A DNA stretch of 64,000 nucleotides from LSCE01 sp050485425 (GTDB lineage: Bacteria > Pseudomonadota > Gammaproteobacteria > Nitrococcales > Aquisalimonadaceae). The DNA lies in the NCBI GenBank assembly GCA_050485425.1, contig JBJHBJ010000008.1:1-64000 (forward strand), in the 5' to 3' direction. Each line of letters begins with the position of its first letter. Positions within the stretch are counted from its first letter, which is position 1. The notes beneath the pieces are model-generated. The model was given only the letters and a program-made list of their open reading frames with translations. It did not search any database and was not told the origin of the DNA. Made by a program: the position numbers and the translations under genes. Positions 17,240 through 24,634 of this stretch are shown here, piece after piece.

Positions 17240-18190
17240 ATGCAGACACCCGACTATCCCCGCGACCTGATCGGCTACGGCCGCAACCCGCCGCACGCCC
17301 GCTGGCCGGGCAAGGCGCGGATTGCGGTGCAGTTCGTGCTCAACTACGAGGAGGGCGCGGAGAACTGCGTGCTGCACGGCGACCGCGCCTCGGAGATCTT
17401 CCTGTCCGAGATCATCGGCGCACAGCCCTACCCGGACCGCCATATGAGCATGGAGTCCATCTACGAGTACGGCTCGCGGGCGGGCGTCTGGCGCCTGTTG
17501 CGGGAGTTCGAGCGCCGCGGGCTGCCGCTCACCGTATTCGGTACCGCCATGGCCCTGGAGCGCAACCCGGAGGCCACGGCCGCCTTCGTCGAACTCGGCC
17601 ACGAGATCGCCTCCCACGGTTGGCGCTGGATCCACCACCAGGACATGCCGGAGGAAACCGAGCGCCAGCACATACGCCAGGCGGTGGAAATCATCCGGCG
17701 GCTCACCGGTGCAGCGCCGCTGGGCTGGTATACCGGCCGCGACAGCCCGAATACCCGTCGCCTGGTGGTGGAGCACGGCGGCTTCGCCTACGACGCGGAC
17801 TACTACGGCGACGACCTGCCGTTCTGGACCACTGTGACCACCGCGGCCGGCGAGACCCGGCCGCACCTGGTGGTGCCGTATGCGCTGGACAGCAACGACA
17901 TGCGTTTCGCCACCGCCCAGGGCTTCAACACCGGCGAGCAGTTCTGCCAGTACCTGTGCGACGCTTTCGATGTGCTTTACGCCGAAGGGGAAACCACACC
18001 GAAAATGCTTTCCGTCGGCATGCATTGCCGACTGCTCGGCCGGCCGGGCAGGCTGCGCGGCCTGCAGCGGTTCCTCGATCACATCGAACGCCACGACCGG
18101 GTCTGGGTGACCCGCCGTATCGACATCGCCCGTCACTGGATGGACCACCATCCGTGTCCGGGCATGCAACAGACAGGACCCACCGCATGA
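17240..18190 (+). CDS. puuE: Allantoinase PuuE (polysaccharide deacetylase fold)
   Basis: The 316-residue enzyme belongs to the NodB/polysaccharide-deacetylase superfamily. It begins YPRDLIGYGRNPPHARWPG, characteristic of PuuE, and has FVLNYEEGAEN, SHGWRWIHHQDM and the GMHCRLLGRPGR motif. This cofactor-independent type of allantoinase opens allantoin to allantoate and is unrelated to the metal-dependent AllB. The start is 16 bases after puuD, and its stop overlaps the allantoicase start by ATGA. Confidence 0.95.
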   Translation: MQTPDYPRDLIGYGRNPPHARWPGKARIAVQFVLNYEEGAENCVLHGDRASEIFLSEIIGAQPYPDRHMSMESIYEYGSRAGVWRLLREFERRGLPLTVFGTAMALERNPEATAAFVELGHEIASHGWRWIHHQDMPEETERQHIRQAVEIIRRLTGAAPLGWYTGRDSPNTRRLVVEHGGFAYDADYYGDDLPFWTTVTTAAGETRPHLVVPYALDSNDMRFATAQGFNTGEQFCQYLCDAFDVLYAEGETTPKMLSVGMHCRLLGRPGRLRGLQRFLDHIERHDRVWVTRRIDIARHWMDHHPCPGMQQTGPTA

Positions 18191-19221
18191 CCGAGAACGT
18201 GCTTATCGCCACCCCGGCGGAACCACCGGCTTTCGCCCGATCGCGCGTCAACCTTGCCGATGCCCGCCTGGGCGCCAGCGCCGTGGCCGCCAGTGACCAG
18301 TTCTTCGCGCCGCTGGAGCGCATGCTGGATCCCGAGCCCGCGCGTTTCTACCCCGACCGCTTCGACGACCACGGCAAATGGATGGACGGCTGGGAGACAC
18401 GCCGGCGCCGAAACGGCGGCCACGACTGGGCGGTGATCCGCCTGGCCCTGCCCGGTCGCATCCGCGGGCTGGATATCGACACCAGCTTCTTCACCGGCAA
18501 CTTCCCGCCGGCCGCGTCGGTGGAGGCCTGCTTCAGCAGCGACGGCGATCTCGGGCCGCAGGCGGCATGGACAGAGATCCTGCCGGCCACCAGCCTGGAC
18601 GGGGACAGCCACCGCTTCGTTGCGGTGGATGACGACGCCGTCTACACCCACTTGCGCGTGCACATCTATCCGGACGGCGGCATTGCCCGGTTGCGGGTCT
18701 ACGGCGACGTGGCGGTGGACTGGGATACACGGGACGCGTCGGAACCCGTGGATCTGCTGGCGCTGGAGAACGGCGGCCGGCAGATCGGCTGGAGCGACGC
18801 CCATTACGGCGAACCGATGAACGTCCTCAAACCCGGTCGCGGCATCAACATGGGCGACGGCTGGGAAACCCGGCGGCGACGCGAACCGGGGAATGACTGG
18901 TGCATCCTGCAGTTGGGCTGCCCCGGCCTGATCGAGCGGGTGGACGTGGACACCGCCCACTTCAAGGGCAACTATCCGGACCGCTGCTCCATCCAGGCAG
19001 CGCTGGTCGGGCGCGGCACCCGCGCGTCCATCATCACCCAGAGCATGTTCTGGGAGACGCTGCTGCCGGAACAGCCGCTGAGCGCCGACGCAGTGCACAC
19101 ATTCGCGCAGGAACTGAACGCCATGGGCCCCATCAGTCACATCCGCCTGAACATCATTCCCGATGGCGGCATCAGCCGCCTGCGGCTGTTCGGCCGGCCT
19201 ACACCGGAGCGCCTGCCATGA
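18187..19221 (+). CDS. alc: Allantoicase
   Basis: The 344-residue enzyme is made of two similar beta-jelly-roll halves, visible as repeated patterns: GKWMDGWETRRRR with DWAVIRLALPGRIRGLDIDT, and later NMGDGWETRRRR with DWCILQLGCPGLIERVDVDT. It converts allantoate to ureidoglycolate and urea. The ATG at 18187 is coupled to the puuE stop; the frame is open further upstream but only as shadow inside puuE. Its stop overlaps the allA start. Urea released here has no urease in this window. Confidence 0.94.
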   Translation: MTENVLIATPAEPPAFARSRVNLADARLGASAVAASDQFFAPLERMLDPEPARFYPDRFDDHGKWMDGWETRRRRNGGHDWAVIRLALPGRIRGLDIDTSFFTGNFPPAASVEACFSSDGDLGPQAAWTEILPATSLDGDSHRFVAVDDDAVYTHLRVHIYPDGGIARLRVYGDVAVDWDTRDASEPVDLLALENGGRQIGWSDAHYGEPMNVLKPGRGINMGDGWETRRRREPGNDWCILQLGCPGLIERVDVDTAHFKGNYPDRCSIQAALVGRGTRASIITQSMFWETLLPEQPLSADAVHTFAQELNAMGPISHIRLNIIPDGGISRLRLFGRPTPERLP

Positions 19222-19712
19222 TCACGCTCACCACCCAGCCGCTGAGCCGGGAGGCCTTCGCGCCGTTCGGAGACGTTATCGAAACCGCGGGTGCCGAACA
19301 CTTCGCGATCAACAACGGCAGCACCGAGCGCTACCACGATCTGGCCCGGGTGCAACTGCTCGGCGAGGACGCCCAGGCGCTGATCAGCATTTTCCGCGGC
19401 CAGCCCTTCACCACGCCGCTGACCGTCCGCATGCTGGAACGCCACCCGCTGGGCAGCCAGGCCTTCGTCCCGCTGAGCAACCGGCCTTACCTGGTGGTGG
19501 TCGCCGAGCCGGCCCCGGAGCCGGTGCTATCGACAATGCGGGCGTTCTTCGCCGGCGGGCACCAGGGCGTGAACTACCACGCTGGCGTCTGGCACCACCC
19601 GTTGCTCGCGCTGGAGGAGGTCTCGGACTTTCTCGTTGTGGACCGCGCCGGGAACGGCGATAACTGCGACGAACACATTCTCCCGGAAACCGTGACGATC
19701 ACGACTCCTTAG
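19218..19712 (+). CDS. allA: Ureidoglycolate lyase
   Basis: The 164-residue cupin enzyme has the family hallmarks: AFAPFGDVIE near the start, a beta-barrel core with MLERHPLGSQAFVPL, and GVNYHAGVWHHPLLAL near the end. It splits ureidoglycolate into glyoxylate and urea, completing purine breakdown without an allantoate amidohydrolase branch. The ATG at 19218 overlaps the allantoicase stop. Its end overlaps the convergent GntR gene by 14 bases. Confidence 0.94.
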   Translation: MITLTTQPLSREAFAPFGDVIETAGAEHFAINNGSTERYHDLARVQLLGEDAQALISIFRGQPFTTPLTVRMLERHPLGSQAFVPLSNRPYLVVVAEPAPEPVLSTMRAFFAGGHQGVNYHAGVWHHPLLALEEVSDFLVVDRAGNGDNCDEHILPETVTITTP

Positions 19713-20394
19713 TGCCTTTCTGGTCGTCCATGTAGTGCTGGGACATTCGGTGCGAGGTGCGGACATGCGTGCGGATCAGCGCCGCCGCCTCTTCCCCCGC
19801 GCCGCGCAGGATGGCCTTCACGACCCGATCATGTTCGTGGAACGATGCCTCCAGGCGGTTGCTCACCTTGAACTGCACGCGCCGGTATGGAATCACCCGT
19901 GAGCGCGCCGCCAGCGCGGCCTCCAGCAGATAGCGGTTGTGACAGCCCCGGAAGATGGTCTCGTGCAGCACCAGGTTCGCCTGATCGTAACCGTCCACGT
20001 CGTCGTCCCGCACGCAGTCGTAGCTGGCCAGGTGGGTGGCCAGCAGCTTCTCCCGTTCGCGCACATCCATCCGCATGGCCGCCATGAAGGCGCAGGCCGC
20101 TTCCATCTCCGCGGAGTACTCGAACATCTCCGCCAGCCGCTGCTCCGGCACCGCCATCACGAACACGCCGCGCCGATGGCGGTGCTCCACCAGCCCGGTG
20201 GAGGCCATCTCCCGCAACGCCTCGCGTACCGGTGTGCGGGACACGCCGAAGCGCTGGGCCAGCACGGTCTCGTCCAGCCGGCTTCCGGGTCTGATGCGTC
20301 CGGCCAGCACCTCATCGGACAACGTCCGGCGAATTTCCTCGGCCAGCGGCATTCCCGTGTCCGTGGCAGCCATATCCCTGAGCGGTCGATTCAT
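19699..20394 (-). CDS. GntR family regulator, FadR/FCD subfamily (probable purine-cluster regulator)
   Basis: The 231-residue regulator has an N-terminal winged helix (RFGVSRTPVREALREMASTGLV) and a C-terminal FCD domain with candidate metal-ligand residues (His in LVLHETI, His in HEHDR). ATG 20394 is preferred over GTG 20400 because GGAAG lies about seven bases before it. It is the last gene of the amidase-hpxZ-gntR operon and converges on allA. It is the best candidate to bind the TGTATACA palindromes upstream of its own operon, of the oxygenase operon and between uraD and uraH. Confidence 0.9.
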   Translation of the reverse strand: MNRPLRDMAATDTGMPLAEEIRRTLSDEVLAGRIRPGSRLDETVLAQRFGVSRTPVREALREMASTGLVEHRHRRGVFVMAVPEQRLAEMFEYSAEMEAACAFMAAMRMDVREREKLLATHLASYDCVRDDDVDGYDQANLVLHETIFRGCHNRYLLEAALAARSRVIPYRRVQFKVSNRLEASFHEHDRVVKAILRGAGEEAAALIRTHVRTSHRMSQHYMDDQKGTKES

Positions 20395-20472
20395 ACGCAC
20401 CTTCCGATTGGTAAGGCCATGCCCCGGCGCCGTTGCGCAACTTGCCGCAAAGGCGCATGAGGGCAGGCGTGA

Positions 20473-20853
20473 TCAATCCATGAACGAAACATGAGCCGCC
20501 ACCACACGCCATCCCTCGGGCATGCGGACCCAGCACTGGCTCTGACGACCCACCCGCGCCACGCCCGGGCGTCGGAACTCCGTCCACGCCGTGGCGTAGT
20601 CCTCGCCGTAGGTGGTGATCGTCGTGTTCACCAGCTCCCGTTCCAGACCCTTGCCCGGCCGCGAGGCGCGGAACGCGGCGATTTCGGCGTAACCGTAGAG
20701 ATTCTCACCGGCCCCGTAGCGAACGGTGTTCGAGTCATTCCAGAACAGTTCGTCCAGCACGTCCACGTCGTTGCTGACCAGGGCCTGCTCGTAACGGCTG
20801 AAGGCCTCGGTCACCTCGGCCAGCACGGCCGGGTCGTTGATCCTGATCGGCAT
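20473..20853 (-). CDS. hpxZ: HpxZ/AtzH-like protein (DUF3225, NTF2-like fold)
   Basis: The 126-residue protein closely fits the small NTF2/SnoaL-like family that includes HpxZ of oxalurate catabolism and AtzH of cyanuric acid catabolism: VTEAFSRYEQALVSNDVDVLDELFW, then TVRYGAGENLYGYAEIAAFRASRP and a closing SQCWVRMPEGWRVVAAHVS. AtzH is reported to decarboxylate 1,3-dicarboxyurea; HpxZ function is less clear. A strong GAGGAG precedes the ATG. It lies 58 bases after an amidase, the usual partner of both HpxZ and AtzH, and before the GntR gene. Which substrate applies is unknown. Confidence 0.85.
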   Translation of the reverse strand: MPIRINDPAVLAEVTEAFSRYEQALVSNDVDVLDELFWNDSNTVRYGAGENLYGYAEIAAFRASRPGKGLERELVNTTITTYGEDYATAWTEFRRPGVARVGRQSQCWVRMPEGWRVVAAHVSFMD

Positions 20854-20911
20854 GTCGCCTGTCTCCTCTTGACGTTGTCTCCCGCGGAAGCGGCAACCCG
20901 TGCCCGCTTCC

Positions 20912-22096
20912 TTATCCGGCCTGCCGCTCGGCGGGCATGTCCCGCTCTATGCGCACAGCCAGTTCCAGTAACTGCCGGTCACTGCCCGGCGGGCCGATCA
21001 GGGACAGCCCCACGGGCTGCCGCCCGAGTTGCAGCAAGGGCATGCTGACCTGCGGCAGGCCACCGACTCCCGCCACCGCGTTCATGCACAGCATGCGGAA
21101 GCGGGCCGCCTCCACCTGGGCATCGGTGGCTTTCAGCGCCGGCGCCGGAATCGGCGTGGTGGGCATGCACAGCACGGTGTTGTCGCCCAACAGGCCGAGC
21201 AGACGGTCGCGCAGTTCGCGGCAACGCTGGCGCGCCCATGCCCCCTCGGCCCCGGACACTTGCGACGCCGCTGCGAAGCGCTCCTTCACCCCGGGACCGA
21301 ACAGCGGACGGCGCCGTGTAATCCAGGCACCATAGTGACCCCAGGCCTCGAAGGCCTGCAGCGGACGGAATGCCTGGAAGTATTCCTCCAGCGGGCCCAC
21401 CGTGGCGTCCTCGATCTGTTCCAGCGGGACAGTACCGGCATCCAGCAGGCGACGCGTCTGCTCCGCCAGGGGTTCTTCCGCCGAAGCCACGCCCTCATGC
21501 AGCAGACGCACCTGCAGCAGGGGCCCGGCGTTCCCGGCCGGCAGCAGCACCCGACCCACATCCAGCAACACACCGGCATCGCGAGCGAACCAGCCCACCA
21601 CATCGAAACTCCTGGCGAGTTCCCCCGCCCCCTCCGTGCTGACCGCATGCAGGGTAGGCCGCAGCCCGTAGACGCCGCAGAAGCTGGCCGGTACCCGCAC
21701 CGATCCACCGGTATCCGTGCCCAGTGCGAAATCCACCAGCCCCGCGGCCGTCACCGACGCCGACCCGCTCGAGGACCCGCCCGGCACACAGTCCGGCGCG
21801 GAAGGGTTGGGCGGCGTACCGTAGTGCACGTTCTGCCCGGACAGGCTGTAGGTGAGTTCGTCGGTGTGGGTCTTGCCCGTCAGTTCCGCGCCGGCTTCCA
21901 GCAGACGCTCGATGGCCCAGGCGTGGCGAGCGGCCGGCGCATGTGTCTCCCGCCATTTGGGGTGACCGTTGCCGGTACGCATGCCCTTGATGTCGAACAC
22001 ATCCTTGACCGCAAACCGCCGGCCGTCCAGCGCGCCGGAGGCGGTCGGCGCCAGGCGCACCGGATCGGACTCGACGAAACCGCTCTTGAGTTGCAT
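20912..22096 (-). CDS. Amidase signature family hydrolase
   Basis: The 394-residue enzyme has the triad Lys31 (FAVKD), cis-Ser108 (GGSSSGSA) and nucleophile Ser132 (GTDTGGS). It is shorter than the amidase at 1147 and lacks its N-terminal helical section, resembling compact amidases paired with HpxZ-like proteins. The ATG at 22096 is chosen because the amidase-like sequence starts there; a longer frame extends to 22231 across the operator. It is the first gene of the amidase-hpxZ-gntR operon. A ureido or oxalurate-type substrate is plausible from its neighbours; not proven. Confidence 0.85.
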   Translation of the reverse strand: MQLKSGFVESDPVRLAPTASGALDGRRFAVKDVFDIKGMRTGNGHPKWRETHAPAARHAWAIERLLEAGAELTGKTHTDELTYSLSGQNVHYGTPPNPSAPDCVPGGSSSGSASVTAAGLVDFALGTDTGGSVRVPASFCGVYGLRPTLHAVSTEGAGELARSFDVVGWFARDAGVLLDVGRVLLPAGNAGPLLQVRLLHEGVASAEEPLAEQTRRLLDAGTVPLEQIEDATVGPLEEYFQAFRPLQAFEAWGHYGAWITRRRPLFGPGVKERFAAASQVSGAEGAWARQRCRELRDRLLGLLGDNTVLCMPTTPIPAPALKATDAQVEAARFRMLCMNAVAGVGGLPQVSMPLLQLGRQPVGLSLIGPPGSDRQLLELAVRIERDMPAERQAG

Positions 22097-22113
22097 GCAG
22101 GCCCCCGCATCGA

Positions 22114-22121
22114 TGTATACA
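22114..22121. promoter_or_regulatory. TGTATACA palindrome upstream of the amidase-hpxZ-gntR operon
   Basis: A perfect TGTATACA lies 18 bases upstream of the amidase start. It overlaps where transcription of the minus-strand operon must begin, so binding there would repress. Together with the copies at 22338 and 15551 it defines a candidate regulon of the GntR protein at 19699. Confidence 0.6.
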
Positions 22122-22337
22122 AATGCCCCTATGCACACTTCGAGCCAACATGACGGATCAGAAACTAAAGGCCATCGGGAGCCGATTACTGCACCGGAAC
22201 GGTGCCGACTGGTGCTCAACAGGGGCAGCAACGGTGCAACCCCCCTCCCTTTGCACCGGCGTGAGGAGAGCAGGCCGGGCGATCATGGGGCACGGCGCCG
22301 GAGAAAGGCGGAGTGGCATGATTACTGAATACCTCTC

Positions 22338-22345
22338 TGTATACA
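22338..22345. promoter_or_regulatory. TGTATACA palindrome upstream of the oxygenase gene
   Basis: A third perfect copy lies 21 bases before the start of the 2OG-Fe(II) oxygenase gene on the plus strand, just upstream of its GGAGG ribosome site. The distance to the coding start mirrors that of the copy at 22114 on the other side of the divergent region, which spans 22097-22365. Confidence 0.6.
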
Positions 22346-22365
22346 CCACTTGTGCCGGAGGCCCC

Positions 22366-23346
22366 ATGAACGCTTCGACCGACGCCAGAACCGTGGATCA
22401 CGGCCAACTGCCGATCATCGACATCGGACCGCTGCGAACCGGCAGCGAGGCGGAGCGCAGGGCGGTTGGCGACGCGCTGCGCGCGGCCTGCCTGGACAAG
22501 GGCTTTTTCTATGTGTGCAACCACGGTGTGCCGGAGCGCCTGCAGTCCAGGGTCTTCGCCGCGTCCCAGTCATTCTTCGATCAGCCGATGGAGGCCAAGC
22601 AGCGCGTCGACAAACGGCTTTCGCCGGCTAACCGCGGCTACGAGCCGCTACGCGGCCAGACGCTGGAGCCGGGAACACCGCCCGACCTCAAGGAAGGCTT
22701 CTACATCGGCGAGGACCTCTCCCCGGCCGATCCGCGGGTACTGGCGGGGCGATTCAACCAGGGCCCCAATCTCTGGCCCGAGGGGGTATCGGATTTCCGC
22801 GAAGCCATGTCGGAATACTACGACGCCATGGTGGAACTCAACGGCGTGATCATGCGCGGACTGGCCTTGTCGCTGGGCCTGCCGGAAGACTATTTCCAGG
22901 ACTTCTGCAGGGATCCCATCGCCACCCTCCGTCTGCTGCACTACCCGCCGCAACCGCCACAGCCGGCGCCCGGCGAAAAGGGCTGCGGCGCCCATACGGA
23001 TTTCGGCGGCATCACCGTACTGATGCTGGACGAGAACCCGGGGCTTCAGGTCTGGGACGCGCAGGGCGAGTGCTGGATTCACGCCGACCCGGTTCCGGGC
23101 GCGTTCGTGGTGAACCTGGGCGACATGATCGCCCGCTGGACCAATGACCGCTACCGCTCCACGCTGCACCGGGTAGTGAATACGTCCGGAGCCGAGCGCT
23201 ATTCGGTACCGTTCTTTTTCAGCGGCTATCCCGACCACGAAGTCCGTTGTCTTCCCGGCTGCCTGGCGGCGGGCGAAACCCCGAGGTACGCGCCCACGAC
23301 GGTGGAGCAGCACCTGAAGGCGATGTACGAGAAAACCTACGGCTGA
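22366..23346 (+). CDS. 2OG-Fe(II) oxygenase, isopenicillin N synthase-like family
   Basis: The 326-residue enzyme has the N-terminal DIOX_N region (LPIIDIGPL, ALRAACLDKGFFYVCNHGV) and a C-terminal jelly roll with the iron triad: His and Asp in HTDFGG and a distal His in STLHRVVN, followed by the 2-oxoglutarate Arg and Ser in RYSVPFFF. Such enzymes hydroxylate or desaturate small molecules. GGAGG nine bases before ATG 22366 supports the start. It is co-directional with the hydrolase 8 bases downstream and shares the TGTATACA regulon, so a purine-related substrate is likely but not identified. Confidence 0.87.
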   Translation: MNASTDARTVDHGQLPIIDIGPLRTGSEAERRAVGDALRAACLDKGFFYVCNHGVPERLQSRVFAASQSFFDQPMEAKQRVDKRLSPANRGYEPLRGQTLEPGTPPDLKEGFYIGEDLSPADPRVLAGRFNQGPNLWPEGVSDFREAMSEYYDAMVELNGVIMRGLALSLGLPEDYFQDFCRDPIATLRLLHYPPQPPQPAPGEKGCGAHTDFGGITVLMLDENPGLQVWDAQGECWIHADPVPGAFVVNLGDMIARWTNDRYRSTLHRVVNTSGAERYSVPFFFSGYPDHEVRCLPGCLAAGETPRYAPTTVEQHLKAMYEKTYG

Positions 23347-23354
23347 GGCATGCC

Positions 23355-24098
23355 ATGACGCGACATCCGGTTATTCTGATTCACGGCGCCTGGGCGGGAA
23401 GCTGGGTCTGGGACGCCCTGCTCCCCCTGCTGCGCGACGGCGGGCTGGAGCCCCACCTGGTGGATCTGCCGGGCAACGGCCGCGATGACACGCCGCCCGA
23501 GGCAGTCACACTGCAACTGTATGTGGATACGCTCCGTCCGGTACTGGCCAATCTGCCGGAACCGGCCATGCTGGTGGCCCATTCCGGTGGCGGGGTGATC
23601 GCGACCCAGTTGGCCGAGGCGGAACCGGACCGCGTACGCGGCGTCGCCTTCGTCGCCGGAATGATGCTTCCTTCCGGCATGGGTTTCGCGCAGCTGACCG
23701 AACCGCTGCGCGAACAGGATCCGGCGGCGGCCGGCATCATGCCCCACCTGGAATGGAATGCGAACCGCTCGGCCTCCCGGGTGCCGCCCGAGGCGGCGCG
23801 GCAGATCTTCTTCCAGGACGTACCCGACGAAGCAGCCTGGGCGGCCGCGCGGCGGCTGACCCCGCAGCCGGAGGGTGGGCGGGCCGTGCTACCACGCTGG
23901 ACGGCCGAGCGTTTCGGCCGGATACCCCGGCTCTACGTCGAAGCGCTGGAGGACCGTTCCGTGGTGCTGGCCGCACAACGTCGGATGCAGTCGCTGGTGC
24001 CGGGCGCACAGGTGGCGAGCCTGGCCACCGGGCATGCACCTCAGCTTTCCGCACCGGACGCCCTTGCCGGGGTGCTGCTGCCTTTCTTGCGGCCCTGA
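23355..24098 (+). CDS. Alpha/beta hydrolase (EstC/methylesterase-like)
   Basis: The 247-residue enzyme starts VILIHGAWAGSWVWDALLPLL, carries the nucleophile Ser in AHSGGG, a likely acid Asp in ALEDRSVV and the catalytic His in TGHAPQLS. The arrangement matches small alpha/beta hydrolases of the plant methylesterase/hydroxynitrile lyase-like group. It follows the 2OG oxygenase by eight bases and is probably co-expressed. The two may act in series on a side substrate of the purine or heterocycle pathway; the reaction is unknown. Confidence 0.83.
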   Translation: MTRHPVILIHGAWAGSWVWDALLPLLRDGGLEPHLVDLPGNGRDDTPPEAVTLQLYVDTLRPVLANLPEPAMLVAHSGGGVIATQLAEAEPDRVRGVAFVAGMMLPSGMGFAQLTEPLREQDPAAAGIMPHLEWNANRSASRVPPEAARQIFFQDVPDEAAWAAARRLTPQPEGGRAVLPRWTAERFGRIPRLYVEALEDRSVVLAAQRRMQSLVPGAQVASLATGHAPQLSAPDALAGVLLPFLRP

Positions 24099-24123
24099 GA
24101 CGCGTCCGGGCCAGGCGGCCCCG

Positions 24124-24558
24124 TCAGATGGCCTGGCCAATAATGCGTATGCCGGCAAGCGTCTGCTTTTCACCCAGCAGATCGGCCAGCGTCGCCTTGT
24201 TGATCTCCTCCAGGAATGCCCGCCGACCCCGGTCCAGTACGGCTTTCAGATAGCATCGCCCGGTCAGCGGGCACGGCTGACGCTTGCAATCGATGATACT
24301 CATCGACGGCTCCATCAGTTCCACCACCTCGCCCAGGGCAATGCCGGCGGGATCCCGCCCCAGGGTCAGGCCACCGGCCCGGCCCTTGGCCGTGGACAGC
24401 AGGCCGTGCTGCGCCAGCCGATGGACCACCTTGCGCAGGTGCTCGCGGGAAATGTCATAGGCTTTCGCGATTTCGGCCAACGTCACGCGCCGCTCGGGGT
24501 TCGCCCCGGCATACATCAACACACGAAACGCGTAATCAGTATGATAAGTGAGCTCCAT
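24124..24558 (-). CDS. nsrR: NsrR, Rrf2-family nitric-oxide-sensing repressor
   Basis: The 144-residue protein has the Rrf2 winged helix (MELTYHTDYAFRVLMYA, AYDISREHLRKVVHRLAQHGL) and three Fe-S cluster cysteines in CKRQPCPLTGRC, with the C-x4-C-x5-C spacing of NsrR. NO destroys the cluster and releases repression. ATG 24558 is chosen because the family sequence starts there. It lies just downstream of the NO reductase gene, and two NsrR-like operators occur upstream of norZ and of the ybaN-nnrS pair. Whether nsrR is read through from norZ or has its own promoter is unclear. Confidence 0.93.
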   Translation of the reverse strand: MELTYHTDYAFRVLMYAGANPERRVTLAEIAKAYDISREHLRKVVHRLAQHGLLSTAKGRAGGLTLGRDPAGIALGEVVELMEPSMSIIDCKRQPCPLTGRCYLKAVLDRGRRAFLEEINKATLADLLGEKQTLAGIRIIGQAI

Positions 24559-24583
24559 AGATCTCCCGTGATCCACAAACATG

Positions 24584-24620
24584 CCGGCGGCGGGCGGGGG
24601 GTTGACCCGTCCGCCGCCGG
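24584..24620 (-). terminator. Strong GC hairpin between norZ and nsrR
   Basis: Positions 24584-24598 and 24606-24620 form a 15-bp stem with one mismatch (or G-U pair) and a 7-base loop. On the minus strand the tail is ATGTTTGTGG, with only a short U run, so it may be an attenuator or mRNA-stabilising hairpin rather than a full terminator. It would separate norZ from nsrR expression. Confidence 0.5.
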
Positions 24621-24634
24621 TTTGCGTCGACACC

